A DNA stretch of 64,000 bases, from contig JACPFT010000001.1 in NCBI GenBank assembly GCA_016182845.1, positions 248,001 through 312,000 on the forward strand. Direction: 5' to 3'. The first letter of the stretch is position 1. Each line of letters begins with the position of its first letter. The stretch comes from Gammaproteobacteria bacterium. GTDB lineage: Bacteria; Pseudomonadota; Gammaproteobacteria; Enterobacterales; Permianibacteraceae. Positions 29,049 through 39,029 of the stretch are shown here, piece by piece. A program made the position numbers and the translations under genes. The notes under the pieces are model-generated. The model worked only from the letters and a program-made list of their open reading frames with translations, was not told the DNA's origin and did no database searches.

Positions 29049-29860
29049 GCCACACTCCCGAAGAGCCGTTTCAGGAAGCCCTTCTTTTCTGCAGTCAGGA
29101 AGCGGTGATCGACATTTTCGCCCAGGAAGCGGGCCACTGCGTCGGCATAGGCCTGGCCGGCGGTGCTTTCCGCATCGAGAATGACCGGACGGCCTGAGTT
29201 GGAGGCATTGAGCACCGCCTGGGATTCAGGGATGACGCCGAGCAGTGGAATGGACAGGATCTCCTGCACATCTTCCACCGAGAGCATCTCGCCGCGCTCG
29301 ACGCGCTCCGGCGAGTAGCGGGTTAGCAGCAGGTGTTCCTTGACCGGGCTCTGGCCGGTTTCGGCGCGGCGGGACTTGGAAGACAGGAGGCCCAGCATGC
29401 GATCGGAGTCGCGCACCGAGGACACTTCCGGGTTGGTGACGACGATGGCCTCGTCGGCGAAGTACATGGCCAGGTGGGCGCCGCGCTCGATGCCGGCCGG
29501 GGAGTCGCAGACGATGAAGTCGAAGCTCGCCTTCAGCTCGTTCAGCACCTTCTCGACGCCTTCCTGGGTCAGGGCATCCTTGTCGCGGGTCTGGGAGGCC
29601 GGGAGGATAAACAGGTTTTCCAGCTGCTTGTCCTTGATCAGGGCCTGGTTCAGGTTGGCGTCGCCCATGATGACATTGACGAAGTCATACACGACGCGAC
29701 GCTCGCAGCCCATGATCAGATCCAGGTTGCGCAGACCCACGTCGAAGTCGATGACGACGGTCTTGAAACCGCGCAGGGCGAGGCCGGTCGAAATGGCGGC
29801 GCTGGTGGTGGTTTTACCCACGCCGCCCTTGCCGGAAGTCACAACGATTACTTTTGCCAT
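29045..29860 (-). CDS. minD: Septum site-determining protein MinD
   Basis: The 271-residue ParA-family ATPase has the deviant Walker A GKGGVGKTT at residues 10-18, switch regions including DFDVGLRNLD and DSPAGIERGA, and a C-terminal amphipathic membrane helix in KKGFLKRLFG. It binds the membrane when ATP-bound, recruits MinC, and is released by MinE. A second MinD-like ATPase, FleN, is encoded at 58586. Confidence 0.97.
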   Translation of the reverse strand: MAKVIVVTSGKGGVGKTTTSAAISTGLALRGFKTVVIDFDVGLRNLDLIMGCERRVVYDFVNVIMGDANLNQALIKDKQLENLFILPASQTRDKDALTQEGVEKVLNELKASFDFIVCDSPAGIERGAHLAMYFADEAIVVTNPEVSSVRDSDRMLGLLSSKSRRAETGQSPVKEHLLLTRYSPERVERGEMLSVEDVQEILSIPLLGVIPESQAVLNASNSGRPVILDAESTAGQAYADAVARFLGENVDHRFLTAEKKGFLKRLFGSVA

Positions 29861-29999
29861 GGTCGTTCAATCCATTTCGGCTGGTTGGTTTTACAATGCC
29901 CACGACCGGTGCCGTGTACAGCTCTGTGGTTGCCGCTCGCCGGTTATAAGGGCGGGCGGCGGGGGGGAATCCTAGAAGACTCCCCGAAATGCTTGCGTC

Positions 30000-30719
30000 T
30001 CAGCCCAGCACGTCGTAGTGCAGCTTGTCGTCCAGGAGTCGGATCGCCACGCGCTTGCGCGTGGTGGAGCTGGGCAGGTCCTCGGACAGCTGGTAGCGGC
30101 CGGCGATGGAAATCAGCTCGGCTTCCAGGCTGTCGCTGAAGATGCGCGCATTCGTATTTCCCGACACGCCGGCCAGGGCACGCCCGCGCAGAGGCGCATA
30201 GACATGGATATTGCCGTCGGCGAGGATCTCGGCGCCGGGATTGACCGGGGCCAGCACGACCAGATCGCCGCCCCTGGCGTAGATCTGATGGCCGGAACGC
30301 ACCGCTTGATCGACGACCAGGGTCGGATTCACCGTGGGGCGCGGCGCCGGCGGGGGCGGCGGCTCGGCGGCCTTGCGCTCGCTGCCCGGCTTGGCGTCGT
30401 TGAGAATATTGAATCCGGCCTGGGCGGCCGCCGCCTTTTCGTTCTCGCTGCCGCCGCGCAGGCCCACCGGTACCATGCTGAAGCGTTTGATCAAGCGGTA
30501 CAGGGTCGCGTAATCCAAGGGGCTGCCGGCGCTGCGCTGGGACAGGTCCACGATCACGGGATTGTTGCGGAAGAATTGCGGCGCCAACTCGACTCGCTCG
30601 GCCAGCTGGGCGGCGAACGCTTCCAGGTCCGCGTCCATCAGGTACAGCACGGACAGCGGGAACATGGCGCCCTTCATTTGAAAGGTCGGCGTGTCGGCGG
30701 CGAGCGCGGGTCGAGACAT
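30000..30719 (-). CDS. minC: Septum site-determining protein MinC
   Basis: The 239-residue protein has the N-terminal FtsZ-inhibiting domain (FQMKGAMFPLSVLYLMD) and a C-terminal beta-helix domain (GDLVVLAPVNPGAEILADGNIHVYAPLRGRALAG) that binds MinD. The two are joined by a Pro-rich stretch (PPPPPAPRP). The gap to minD is 139 bases, without a clear promoter. minC is divergent from ycgL. Confidence 0.96.
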   Translation of the reverse strand: MSRPALAADTPTFQMKGAMFPLSVLYLMDADLEAFAAQLAERVELAPQFFRNNPVIVDLSQRSAGSPLDYATLYRLIKRFSMVPVGLRGGSENEKAAAAQAGFNILNDAKPGSERKAAEPPPPPAPRPTVNPTLVVDQAVRSGHQIYARGGDLVVLAPVNPGAEILADGNIHVYAPLRGRALAGVSGNTNARIFSDSLEAELISIAGRYQLSEDLPSSTTRKRVAIRLLDDKLHYDVLG

Positions 30720-30758
30720 AGCGTTTAGAGGTGCCAGGCGTTAGTTATTCGTGTTGGG

Positions 30759-30779
30759 GGTCTGCTAGAATGGCAGACC
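30759..30779. repeat. 7-bp inverted repeat between minC and ycgL
   Basis: GGTCTGC (30759-30765) and GCAGACC (30773-30779) flank TAGAATG. The loop contains TAGAAT preceded by TG and one base, an extended -10 element for the plus strand, so this could be an operator overlapping the ycgL promoter. No convincing -35 was found. Confidence 0.35.
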
Positions 30780-30881
30780 TTCTTCAGGCTATTAAGCGAC
30801 ACTTTATATAGTGTTTGGCCCCCTTGGGCAAGCCTAAATCTTGGGGTTTGCCCGGTGAAAACGAATTTGAGAGCGACGTCA

Positions 30882-31181
30882 ATGCTTTGCGCCATCTACA
30901 AGAGTTCCAAGAAAGACGAGATGTATTTGTACGTTCCCGGACGGGAGGATTTCGGCCGGGTGCCCGAGGCCCTGATGGCGGTTTTCGGCGCGCCGCAACT
31001 GGTCACCGTGCTCAAGCTGTCCGCCGATAAGGCCCTGGCCCGCGAGGACGCGCAGAAGGTCATGGAGAACCTCAAGAACCAGGGCTTCCATCTGCAGATG
31101 CCGCCGCCCCAGGAGAACTGGCTGGCCGAGCACCGCGCCGAGCGGGGCCTGGGCGCGCTGCCGGAACGAGGCGCCAAGTGA
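30882..31181 (+). CDS. ycgL: YcgL domain-containing protein
   Basis: The 99-residue protein begins MLCAIYKSSKKDEMYLYVPGREDFGRVP and fits the YcgL family, a small alpha/beta protein of unknown function found beside minCDE in gammaproteobacteria. The ATG at 30882 with GAGAG 8 bases upstream is preferred over the frame opening at 30855. It overlaps the next gene by 4 bases. Confidence 0.88.
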   Translation: MLCAIYKSSKKDEMYLYVPGREDFGRVPEALMAVFGAPQLVTVLKLSADKALAREDAQKVMENLKNQGFHLQMPPPQENWLAEHRAERGLGALPERGAK

Positions 31182-31843
31182 TGGGCTACCGGCACCGCTG
31201 GCTGGATGGTTCGGCCATGGCCTGGCCGGCGGCCAAGGCCGTGTGCCTGGGCCGCAATTACCTGGCCCATGTGCAGGAGCTGGGCAATGTCTTGCCCACG
31301 CGCCCCGTGGTCTTCCTCAAGCCGGGCACGAGCTTTCGCGCCCTGGAGGATGGGGTTATCCTTCCGGAGGGCCTGGGGGACTGCCACCACGAGCTGGAGC
31401 TGACCGTGCTGGTCGGCGAGCGCCTCAGCAAGGCCGATGCGGGAGCCGCGAGCCGCGCCATCGCCGGTTACGGCCTGGGCCTGGATCTGACCCTGCGCCA
31501 GTTGCAGGACGAGCTGAAGCAGCAGGGTCAGCCCTGGGAGCTGGCCAAGGCCTTCGACGGCGCGGCGGTGATGACGCCCTTCGTGGCGGTCGCGCAGCTG
31601 CCCAATGCCCAGGACTGTGAAATCGCCTTGCGAATCAATGGCGAGGACCGGCAGCGGGCGCGCAGCTCGCTGATGATCACCTCGATCCTCGACATGCTGG
31701 CCTTCATCAGCCAAAGTATCAGCCTGGAGCCTGGCGACGTGGTGTTCACCGGCACGCCGGCCGGCGTCGCGGCCTTGGCTTCCGGCGACGAACTGGAGCT
31801 TTCCCTGGACGGGCGCTGGCATTTCGCCGGGCGCGTGCTGTGA
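31178..31843 (+). CDS. ycgM: Fumarylacetoacetate hydrolase family protein (YcgM-like)
   Basis: The 221-residue protein has the FAH-fold metal motif ELELTVLVGERLS, GLDLTLRQLQDELKQQGQPWELAKAFDGAAV, and DVVFTGTPAGVAAL, matching the YcgM/FAHD1 oxaloacetate or acylpyruvate hydrolase group. It can start at GTG 31178 or ATG 31181, both overlapping the ycgL stop. The position between ycgL and ycgN matches E. coli. Confidence 0.88.
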   Translation: MMGYRHRWLDGSAMAWPAAKAVCLGRNYLAHVQELGNVLPTRPVVFLKPGTSFRALEDGVILPEGLGDCHHELELTVLVGERLSKADAGAASRAIAGYGLGLDLTLRQLQDELKQQGQPWELAKAFDGAAVMTPFVAVAQLPNAQDCEIALRINGEDRQRARSSLMITSILDMLAFISQSISLEPGDVVFTGTPAGVAALASGDELELSLDGRWHFAGRVL

Positions 31844-32316
31844 GCCGCAGGCCCGAACTGGCTCCACGCTTCTGGGAAGACAAGGCCTTGAGCGACATGA
31901 GCGAGGCCGAGTGGGAGGCGCTCTGCGACGGCTGCGGGCGTTGCTGTTGTCACAAGCTCGAGTTCGAAGACGATGGCGAGATCGCTCAGACCGACATCGC
32001 CTGCAAGCTGCTCAACATCGACACGGCGCGCTGCCGGAATTACCCGCGCCGCCAGGAGTTCGTGCCCGACTGCCTGCGCCTGACGCCGGAGTTGGTGCCC
32101 GGCCTGTCCTGGTTGCCGCAGAGCTGCGCTTACCGCCGCCTATCGGAGGGCAAGGGCCTGCCGGACTGGCATCCCCTGATCACCGGCGACCGCAAGAGCG
32201 TGGTGCGGGCCGGCATCTCGGTGCGCGGTAAGGTGGTGCCGGAAGACTCCGTGCACCCGGACGATTGGGAAGAACGCTTGATTGTATGGTTTGACGAGAT
32301 CCCGGGAGGGGAATGA
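31840..32316 (+). CDS. ycgN: YcgN family cysteine cluster protein
   Basis: The 158-residue protein has the family cysteine cluster CDGCGRCCCHKLEF near residue 29 with later cysteines in CRNYPRRQEFVPDC, likely ligands of an iron-sulfur or zinc centre. The start is GTG at 31840, overlapping the ycgM stop by 4 bases. The function is unknown; it is a conserved member of the minCDE-linked ycgLMN cluster. Confidence 0.9.
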   Translation: MSRRPELAPRFWEDKALSDMSEAEWEALCDGCGRCCCHKLEFEDDGEIAQTDIACKLLNIDTARCRNYPRRQEFVPDCLRLTPELVPGLSWLPQSCAYRRLSEGKGLPDWHPLITGDRKSVVRAGISVRGKVVPEDSVHPDDWEERLIVWFDEIPGGE

Positions 32317-32648
32317 TGCAATTTGATTCGGTGGCACAGGTGTTCGCGCTGATGGAAGGCAACTTCGATCCCGTCGCGGCCGAGGGTTTGGATGTGGTGT
32401 TTCAGTTCAATATCGATGGCGAAGGCGGCGGGCAATGGCATGCCGCCATCCAGGACCAGGCCTGCCGCGTGGCGACCGGCGTGCATGCCGCGCCGTCCCT
32501 GAGCCTGGCCTTGAGCGCCGAACACTGGCTCAAGATCGTCAACGGTGAGATGGCGGCCATGCCGGCCTATATGACCGGGAAGCTCAAGGCGACCGGCAAC
32601 ATCATGCTCGCGGCCAAGCTAGGAAAGCTGTTCAGAATGAAGCTGTAA
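32313..32648 (+). CDS. SCP2 sterol-binding domain protein
   Basis: The 111-residue protein matches a stand-alone SCP2 domain: DVVFQFNIDGEGGGQWHAAIQDQACRV, then the LSLALSAEHWLKIVNGEMAAMPAYMTGKLKATGN core. SCP2 folds bind hydrophobic ligands such as lipids or acyl-CoA. It overlaps ycgN by 4 bases (ATGA), making it the last gene of ycgLMN-SCP2, before a shared terminator. Confidence 0.88.
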   Translation: MMQFDSVAQVFALMEGNFDPVAAEGLDVVFQFNIDGEGGGQWHAAIQDQACRVATGVHAAPSLSLALSAEHWLKIVNGEMAAMPAYMTGKLKATGNIMLAAKLGKLFRMKL

Positions 32649-32665
32649 AGGCTTGATTCGGAAGT

Positions 32666-32694
32666 AAAAAGCCCGGGAGTCCGGGCTTTTTTTT
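32666..32694. terminator. Bidirectional terminator between SCP2 gene and ald
   Basis: AAAAAGCCCGG and CCGGGCTTTTTTTT form a stem flanked by A and T tracts on both strands, between the convergent SCP2 gene and ald. It can end transcription in either direction. Confidence 0.92.
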
Positions 32695-32705
32695 GTTGGA
32701 GCGGT

Positions 32706-33824
32706 TTACAGGCCCAGGGCCTTGGCGGCCGGGACGTATTCCATGCCGAAGCCCTTGGCGACCGGCTCGTAGGTCACCATGCCGGCGTGGACATTGAGAC
32801 CGGCCAGCAGGTGCTTGTTCTCGGCACAGGCGCGTTTGGCGCCCTTGTTGGCCAGCTCGATGATGAAGGGCAGGGTGGCATTGTTGAGCGCGAAGGTGGA
32901 GGTGCGCGGCACGGCGCCCGGCATGTTGGCGACGCAGTAGTGCACCACGTCGTCGACGATGTAGGTGGGCTCGGCATGGGTCGTGGCATGGGCGGTCTCG
33001 AAGCAGCCGCCCTGGTCGATGGCCACGTCCACCACGGCGGCGCCGGGCTTCATGCGCTTGACCATCTCGGCGGTGACCAGCTTGGGCGCGGCGGCACCCG
33101 GGATCAGCACGCCGCCGACCACGAGATCGGCGTCCAGCACGTGGCGTTCCAGGGCATCGGCCGAGGAGAACACGGTTTCGATGCGGGTGCCGAAGCTGGC
33201 AACCAGGCGGCGCAGCACGTCGACATTGCGATCCAGCACCACGACCTGGGCGCCCAGGCCCACGGCCATCAGGGCGGCGTTATAGCCGACCACGCCGCCG
33301 CCGATGATGACGACCTTGGCCGGTTCCACGCCCGGCACGCCGCCCAGCAGCACGCCGCGGCCTCCATTGGCCTTCTGCAGCGCGGTGGCGCCGGCCTGGA
33401 TGGACATGCGGCCGGCGACTTCCGACATGGGAGCCAGCAGGGGCAGGGAGCCGTTGGCGGCGGTGACGGTCTCGTAGGCGATGCAGGTAGCCTTGGACTT
33501 GATCAAGTCCTCGGTCTGGGGCAGGTCCGGAGCCAGGTGCAGGTAGGTGAAGAGCACTTGGCCTTCGCGCAGCATGGCGCGCTCCACGGCCTGGGGCTCC
33601 TTGACCTTGACGATCATGTCGGCCTTGGCGAACACTTCGGCAGCGGTGGCGGCGATGGCCGCGCCGGCGGCCTCGTAATCGGCGTCGGTGAAGCCAATGC
33701 CGATACCGGCATTGTGTTCGACCACGACCTGGTGGCCGTGGCCGACGAGTTCGCGCACGCTACCGGGCACCATGCCGACGCGGTATTCGTGGTTCTTGAT
33801 CTCCTTCGGGACGCCGATCAACAT
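32706..33824 (-). CDS. ald: Alanine dehydrogenase
   Basis: The 372-residue protein begins [26 protein letters not shown], the AlaDH/PNT signature with the substrate Arg and Lys, and carries the NAD-binding [17 protein letters not shown]. Length fits alanine dehydrogenase (about 370) rather than transhydrogenase. It interconverts L-alanine and pyruvate with NAD. It is divergent from an Lrp gene over 143 bases, in which Lrp family regulators commonly bind, so Lrp control is plausible. Confidence 0.95.
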   Translation of the reverse strand: MLIGVPKEIKNHEYRVGMVPGSVRELVGHGHQVVVEHNAGIGIGFTDADYEAAGAAIAATAAEVFAKADMIVKVKEPQAVERAMLREGQVLFTYLHLAPDLPQTEDLIKSKATCIAYETVTAANGSLPLLAPMSEVAGRMSIQAGATALQKANGGRGVLLGGVPGVEPAKVVIIGGGVVGYNAALMAVGLGAQVVVLDRNVDVLRRLVASFGTRIETVFSSADALERHVLDADLVVGGVLIPGAAAPKLVTAEMVKRMKPGAAVVDVAIDQGGCFETAHATTHAEPTYIVDDVVHYCVANMPGAVPRTSTFALNNATLPFIIELANKGAKRACAENKHLLAGLNVHAGMVTYEPVAKGFGMEYVPAAKALGL

Positions 33825-33967
33825 AGGATTCTCCAGTTAGGTTGGCTGAGCAAAATATTCGCCTATTTTAGTCGCTGATTACCGGAATATCTCACTGTAA
33901 TTCTTGAATGCTTAGCACAAACATGCGTAAACTCGGTGAATCCTGGTAAAAAATCCTATTTCGTACC

Positions 33968-34456
33968 ATGCAAAACAAAAAACACGATTTAAAACAACTG
34001 GATAGAATTGATCGGAAGATCCTGCGCGAGTTGCAACTGGACGGACGTGTATCCAATGTCGAGCTGGCGCGCCGGGTCGGCCTTTCGCCCACGCCCTGCC
34101 TTGAGCGCGTGCGCCGACTGGAGTCCCAGGGCTACATCCTCGGCTATACCGCCATCCTCCAACCCCATTACCTCGATGCCAGCCTGCTGGTCTTCGTGGA
34201 AATCCGCCTGACCCGTACCTCGCCGCAGATCTTCGACGACTTCAAGGCCGCCGTGGTCAAGCTGCCGGACGTCCTGGAATGCCATCTGGTGACCGGCTCC
34301 TTCGACTATCTGTTGAAAGCCCGCGTGGCGGACATGGGCGCCTATCGCGAGCTCCTGGGCGAGACGCTTTTGACCCTGCCGGGCGTGTCCGAATCGCGAA
34401 CCTATGTGGTGATGGAGGAGGTCAAGCAGACCACCCAGATCGCGATTCCGGACTAG
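33968..34456 (+). CDS. lrp: Lrp/AsnC family transcriptional regulator (Lrp)
   Basis: The 162-residue protein has the winged helix (LDRIDRKILRELQLDGRVSNVELARRVGLSPTPCLERVRRLESQGYI) followed by an RAM ligand-binding domain (VFVEIRLTRTS, YLLKARVADMGAYRELL). Length and its place upstream of ftsK-lolA-rarA-serS match the E. coli lrp locus. It is likely a global feast/famine regulator sensing leucine or alanine, and is divergent from ald. Confidence 0.92.
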   Translation: MQNKKHDLKQLDRIDRKILRELQLDGRVSNVELARRVGLSPTPCLERVRRLESQGYILGYTAILQPHYLDASLLVFVEIRLTRTSPQIFDDFKAAVVKLPDVLECHLVTGSFDYLLKARVADMGAYRELLGETLLTLPGVSESRTYVVMEEVKQTTQIAIPD

Positions 34457-34537
34457 GCATCAAAGAGATTAGTGCATGCGGTCCCCGGCGTTAGCCGCTA
34501 GAATGCGCCATCGAGCCGGCATGCGACCGGCGCCTTT

Positions 34538-36943
34538 TTGTATTGCCTCGTGGGTTCCGCATTGAAACAAGCTACGGCAAAACCTAAGCCTAGCGCCGCC
34601 AAGGATGGGTTGCGCCTCAATCTGGCGCGCCGCCTGCGCGAAGCCGTGTTCATTCTGAGCTTGGCTGTGGCCCTGTTCCTGGTCCTGGCCCTCGTCACCT
34701 ACCATCCAACCGACCCCGGCTGGAGCTTTTCCGGGCCCCAGCCCGCCATCCAGAACATGGGCGGGCGCATCGGTTCGCTGTTCGCGGTCTCGGCCATGAG
34801 CCTGTTCGGCTACATGGCCTATCTGCTTCCCCTCTCCCTGGGCCTGGTGGGCTGGTGGTATTTCAAGGCCGGCGAGGCCGAGGCGCCCCGCGACGAAGAT
34901 GCCGAGCCGGATTACCAGCTGTGGTGGCTAAAGGGCACGGGCTTCCTGCTGACCCTGATCGCAGGGGCCGGCATGGCCAATATGAATTTCACCGACCCCA
35001 CCCCGGACATGCTGGCCGGCGGCCAACTGGGCGGCGTGGTCGAGAAGGTCCTGGTCACCCTGATCAATGCCAAGGGCACGACCTTGGCGCTGCTGGCGGT
35101 CTTTCTCATCGGCATCACCCTGTTCACCGGCTTGTCCTGGCTCAAGCTGATGGACGAGATCGGCCGGCGCGTCCTGGACGGCATTGCCTGGCTGCAAGCG
35201 CGCGTCGGCGAGCGCATGGAGCGGCTAGAGGAACGGGTCGAGGAGCGCAAGGAAGAACGCGCCATCGAGGAGATCCGCGAAGCCCGCGAGGAAGTGGTGG
35301 AGAAGAAGCGCGAGAAGCTGGTGGAGCGCAAGCCCCCGGTCATCACCGCGCCCGCCAAGCCCGTGGAAGTGGAACGCTCGGTGCGCGTGCAGAAAGAGAA
35401 GCAGACCTCGCTGTTTACCGGCACGGTGGAAGGCGAGCTGCCGCCCGTGTCGCTCCTGGACGCGCCGGAGAAGACCCGCATCGTGGTCTCCGAGCAGGCC
35501 CTGGAAGCCATGTCGCGCCTGGTCGAGATCAAGCTGGCCGACTTTGGCGTCGAGGCCCAGGTCGTTGCCGTGCATCCGGGGCCGGTGATCACGCGCTACG
35601 AGCTGGATCTGGCGCCCGGCGTCAAGGCCAGCAAGGTCACCAACCTGGCCCGCGATCTGGCCCGCGCCCTGTCCGTGGTTTCGGTGCGCGTCGTCGAGGT
35701 CATTCCCGGCAAGAGCTTCATCGGCCTGGAGATCCCTAACGAGCAGCGCGAGATCGTGCGCCTGTCCGAGGTGATTTCGTCCAAGGCCTTCGAGGACATG
35801 AAATCGCCGCTCTGCCTGACCTTAGGGAAAGACATCAGCGGCAAGTCGGTGGTCGCCGATCTGGGCAAGATGCCGCACTTGCTGGTCGCCGGCACTACCG
35901 GCTCCGGCAAGTCCGTGGGCGTCAATGCCATGATCCTCTCCCTGCTCTACAAGAGCACGCCGGAGCAGGTGCGCCTGATCATGATCGACCCGAAGATGCT
36001 GGAGCTGTCCATCTACGAGGGCATTCCCCATCTGCTGACCCCGGTGGTCACCGACATGAAGGAGGCGGCCAACGCCCTGCGCTGGTGCGTGGGCGAGATG
36101 GAGCGGCGCTACAAGCTGATGGCCAATCTGGGCGTGCGCAATATCGCCGGCTATAACAAGAAGGTGCTGGACGCCATCGCCGAAGGCATGCCCATCGCCG
36201 ATCCCCTGTGGACGCCCGAGTCGGACATGGACACGGTGCCGCCGGATCTGGGTACCCTGCCGTACATCGTGGTGGTGGTGGACGAGTTCGCCGACATGAT
36301 GATGATCGTCGGCAAGAAGGTGGAAGAGCTGATCGCGCGCATCGCCCAGAAGGCCCGCGCCGCCGGTATCCATCTGATCCTCGCGACGCAGAGGCCGTCG
36401 GTCGATGTCGTCACCGGGTTGATCAAGGCCAATATCCCCACGCGCATCGCCTTTCAGGTGTCGAGTCGCATCGATTCGCGCACCATCCTGGACCAGCAGG
36501 GCGCCGAGCAGCTCCTGGGCCAGGGCGACATGCTCTACCTGCCGCCGGGCACCGGCATGCCCATGCGCGTGCACGGCGCCTTCGTCGGCGATCATGAGGT
36601 CCACGCCGTGGTCGAGGATTGGTCCCGACGCGGGCCGGCCGATTACATCGAGGACATCCTGGCCGGTGGTTCCTCCGAGCCGGGCGGCTTCGCGGCGGGC
36701 CTGCCGAACTTCACCAGCGAGGGCGAGGGCGGCGATGGCGGCGAGAGCGATCCGCTCTACGATCAGGCCGTGCAGATCGTCCTGGAGTCGCGCCGCGCCT
36801 CCATCTCCGGCGTGCAGCGCCGGCTCAAGATCGGCTACAACCGGGCCGCGCGCCTGGTGGAAGACATGGAGAAGGCCGGCCTGGTCAGCGCCGTGGATGC
36901 CCGCGGCAACCGCGAAGTGCTGGTGCCGCCGGTGATGGAATAG
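34538..36943 (+). CDS. ftsK: DNA translocase FtsK
   Basis: The 801-residue protein (if started at the TTG at 34538) has four N-terminal membrane helices (about residues 30-220), a charged coiled-coil linker shorter than E. coli's, a RecA-like motor with Walker A GTTGSGKS and Walker [13 protein letters not shown], and a C-terminal winged-helix gamma domain ([25 protein letters not shown]). It localises at the septum and pumps chromosome dimers toward dif. No start has a good ribosome site: GTG at 34550 and TTG at 34562 are also possible. It follows lrp, as in E. coli. Confidence 0.94.
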   Translation: MYCLVGSALKQATAKPKPSAAKDGLRLNLARRLREAVFILSLAVALFLVLALVTYHPTDPGWSFSGPQPAIQNMGGRIGSLFAVSAMSLFGYMAYLLPLSLGLVGWWYFKAGEAEAPRDEDAEPDYQLWWLKGTGFLLTLIAGAGMANMNFTDPTPDMLAGGQLGGVVEKVLVTLINAKGTTLALLAVFLIGITLFTGLSWLKLMDEIGRRVLDGIAWLQARVGERMERLEERVEERKEERAIEEIREAREEVVEKKREKLVERKPPVITAPAKPVEVERSVRVQKEKQTSLFTGTVEGELPPVSLLDAPEKTRIVVSEQALEAMSRLVEIKLADFGVEAQVVAVHPGPVITRYELDLAPGVKASKVTNLARDLARALSVVSVRVVEVIPGKSFIGLEIPNEQREIVRLSEVISSKAFEDMKSPLCLTLGKDISGKSVVADLGKMPHLLVAGTTGSGKSVGVNAMILSLLYKSTPEQVRLIMIDPKMLELSIYEGIPHLLTPVVTDMKEAANALRWCVGEMERRYKLMANLGVRNIAGYNKKVLDAIAEGMPIADPLWTPESDMDTVPPDLGTLPYIVVVVDEFADMMMIVGKKVEELIARIAQKARAAGIHLILATQRPSVDVVTGLIKANIPTRIAFQVSSRIDSRTILDQQGAEQLLGQGDMLYLPPGTGMPMRVHGAFVGDHEVHAVVEDWSRRGPADYIEDILAGGSSEPGGFAAGLPNFTSEGEGGDGGESDPLYDQAVQIVLESRRASISGVQRRLKIGYNRAARLVEDMEKAGLVSAVDARGNREVLVPPVME

Positions 36944-36954
36944 TTTCTGTATCT

Positions 36955-37034
36955 GTAGGTCCGGCTTCAGCCGGACAAAAGGAGTAGCTCCGGCTTCAGC
37001 CGGACAACGAGCGTCCCGCTGAAGCGGGACCTAC
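36955..37034. repeat. 80-bp palindromic repeat, copy 1
   Basis: The element starts GTAGGTCC and ends GGACCTAC (perfect inverted ends). It holds two GGCTTCAGCC palindromes and a GTCCCGCTGAAGCGGGAC hairpin. It sits between ftsK and lolA. A copy of exactly the same length with the same termini and 3' hairpin lies at 54937-55016. Confidence 0.9.
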
Positions 37035-37047
37035 GAGGTTTCAATTC

Positions 37048-37683
37048 ATGCGCAACATCGTCCTGGGCCTGGCCCTGAGCTTCGCCTGCCTCGCCGCCCA
37101 AGCCGCCGACCCGGCTACGACCCGCCTGGAAAGCCTCCTGGCCGACCTGAAATCCTGGAAGGCCGAGTTCCAGCAGGAAGTGGACAGTGGCGCCGCCAAG
37201 CGCCAGAAGCCGGTGAGCGGGACGTTCTACCTGCAGCGGCCCGGTAAATTCCGCTGGGAAACCACGGCGCCCTATCACCAGCAGCTGGTGTCCGACGGCA
37301 AGTCCCTGTGGACTTACGATCTGGATCTGGAGCAGGTGACCGTGCAGGCCCTGGATACCGGCCTGGGCGGCACGCCGGCTTCGCTGCTGTCCAGCGCCGA
37401 CAGCGCCCTGTCCCGGGATTTCGACGTGGCCCTGGTGGCCGGCGGCGAGCCGGACCAGGAGATCTTCGAACTTCAGCCCAAGGGCGAGTCCGGTCTCTAC
37501 AGCCAGCTGATGCTGCTGTTCAAGGCCGGCAAGCTCGCCGAGATGGCCGTGGTCAATGCCATGGGTCAGCGTACCCTGGTGCGCTTCTCGGCCACGGAAG
37601 AGAACGCCAAGCTGGATGCCGGCTTGTTCCAATTCACCGCGCCCGAGGGCGTGGACCTGATCGACTCCCGCAAACGCCGATGA
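37048..37683 (+). CDS. lolA: Outer membrane lipoprotein carrier protein LolA
   Basis: The 211-residue protein has a signal peptide (MRNIVLGLALSFACLAAQAADP, AxA site), then the LolA beta-barrel domain: FQQEV, GTFYLQRPGKFRWETTAPY and LVSDGKSLWTYDLDLEQVTV, with the conserved Arg that lines the lipoprotein acyl cavity. It escorts lipoproteins across the periplasm from LolCDE to LolB. It lies between the 80-bp repeat and rarA, whose ATG overlaps its stop. Confidence 0.95.
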   Translation: MRNIVLGLALSFACLAAQAADPATTRLESLLADLKSWKAEFQQEVDSGAAKRQKPVSGTFYLQRPGKFRWETTAPYHQQLVSDGKSLWTYDLDLEQVTVQALDTGLGGTPASLLSSADSALSRDFDVALVAGGEPDQEIFELQPKGESGLYSQLMLLFKAGKLAEMAVVNAMGQRTLVRFSATEENAKLDAGLFQFTAPEGVDLIDSRKRR

Positions 37684-39017
37684 CCCTGGATCTGCTCGCG
37701 CCGGCCGTCCCGGCGGCATCGACGGTCGACCCCCGGCCCTTGGCGGCGCGCATGCGCCCGGCGAGCCTGCCGGAATACATCGGCCAGGCCCATATCCTGG
37801 GCCCGGGCAAGCCCCTGCGCCAGGCCCTGGAGGCGGGGCATTTGCATTCCATGATCTTCTGGGGCCCGCCGGGCACCGGCAAGACCACCCTGGCCCAACT
37901 GGTGGCCACCGTGTCCTCGGCGCGCTTCGAGGTGATCTCGGCCGTGCTGTCCGGGGTCAAGGAGATCCGCGCCGCCGTGGAGCGGGCCCAGATCGCCCTG
38001 AGCCAGGGCCAGAAGACCATCCTGTTTGTCGACGAAGTGCATCGCTTCAACAAGAGCCAGCAGGACGCCTTCCTGCCCTTTGTGGAAGACGGGACGCTGA
38101 CCTTTATCGGCGCCACGACCGAGAATCCGAGCTTCGAGCTCAATTCCGCCCTGCAGTCCCGCGCCCGCGTCTACGTGATCAAGCCGCTGGCCGAAGCCGA
38201 TCTGCTGACCATCATCGAGCGGGCGCTGACCGACGACGAACGGGGCCTGGGCACGCGGCGCGTGGACTTCCCGGGCGAGCTGCGTCATCTGCTGGCGGCG
38301 GCCGCCGACGGGGACGGCCGGCGCTGCCTGAACCTCCTGGAGATCTTGAGCGATCTGGCCGGCGAGGGCGGATGCATCGACGAGCTCATGCTCAAGGAAG
38401 TCCTGGCGCATCAGCAGCGCCGTTTCGACAAGGGCGGCGAGCAGTTCTACGACCAGATCTCGGCCCTGCACAAGTCGGTGCGCGGCTCCAATCCCGATGC
38501 GGCCCTGTACTGGTATTGCCGCATGCTGGACGGCGGCTGCGATGCCCTGTATATCGCGCGGCGCGTGGTGCGCATGGCCTCCGAGGAGATTGGCAATGCC
38601 GACCCGCGCGCCCTGGAGCTTTCGCTCAATGCCTGGAATGTGATGGAGCGCCTGGGGTCCCCGGAAGGCGAGCTGGCCGTCGCACAGGCGATCTTGTATT
38701 TGGCCGCCGCGCCCAAGAGCAACGCCGTGTACACGGCCTATAATCAGGCCCGCGAGGACGTGCGGCGGGACGGGACTCTGGAAGTGCCCATTCATCTGCG
38801 CAACGCGCCCACCAAGCTGATGAAGCAGCTGGGCTATGGCCGGCGCTACCGCTATGCCCACGACGAGCCGGAGGCCTATGCCGCCGGCGAGAACTATTTC
38901 CCGGAAGGCAAAGCCCCGGTAAGCTACTACCAGCCCGTGCCCCGGGGCCTGGAACTCAAGATCCGCGACAAGCTGGCGTATTTGCGTCAGCTGGATGAAA
39001 AGGCGGGGAAGAATTAA
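37680..39017 (+). CDS. rarA: Replication-associated recombination protein RarA
   Basis: The 445-residue AAA+ protein starts MTLDLLAPAVPAAS and has Walker A GPPGTGKTTL, Walker B ILFVDEVHRFNKSQ, sensor 1 GATTENPSFELN and the C-terminal RarA/MgsA/WRNIP1 tetramerisation segments. It acts at stalled forks, related to clamp-loader ATPases. The ATG at 37680 overlaps the lolA stop (ATGA), so the two are translationally coupled; the open frame upstream is the lolA gene in another frame. Confidence 0.95.
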   Translation: MTLDLLAPAVPAASTVDPRPLAARMRPASLPEYIGQAHILGPGKPLRQALEAGHLHSMIFWGPPGTGKTTLAQLVATVSSARFEVISAVLSGVKEIRAAVERAQIALSQGQKTILFVDEVHRFNKSQQDAFLPFVEDGTLTFIGATTENPSFELNSALQSRARVYVIKPLAEADLLTIIERALTDDERGLGTRRVDFPGELRHLLAAAADGDGRRCLNLLEILSDLAGEGGCIDELMLKEVLAHQQRRFDKGGEQFYDQISALHKSVRGSNPDAALYWYCRMLDGGCDALYIARRVVRMASEEIGNADPRALELSLNAWNVMERLGSPEGELAVAQAILYLAAAPKSNAVYTAYNQAREDVRRDGTLEVPIHLRNAPTKLMKQLGYGRRYRYAHDEPEAYAAGENYFPEGKAPVSYYQPVPRGLELKIRDKLAYLRQLDEKAGKN

Positions 39018-39029
39018 GAAGAATTTCTG

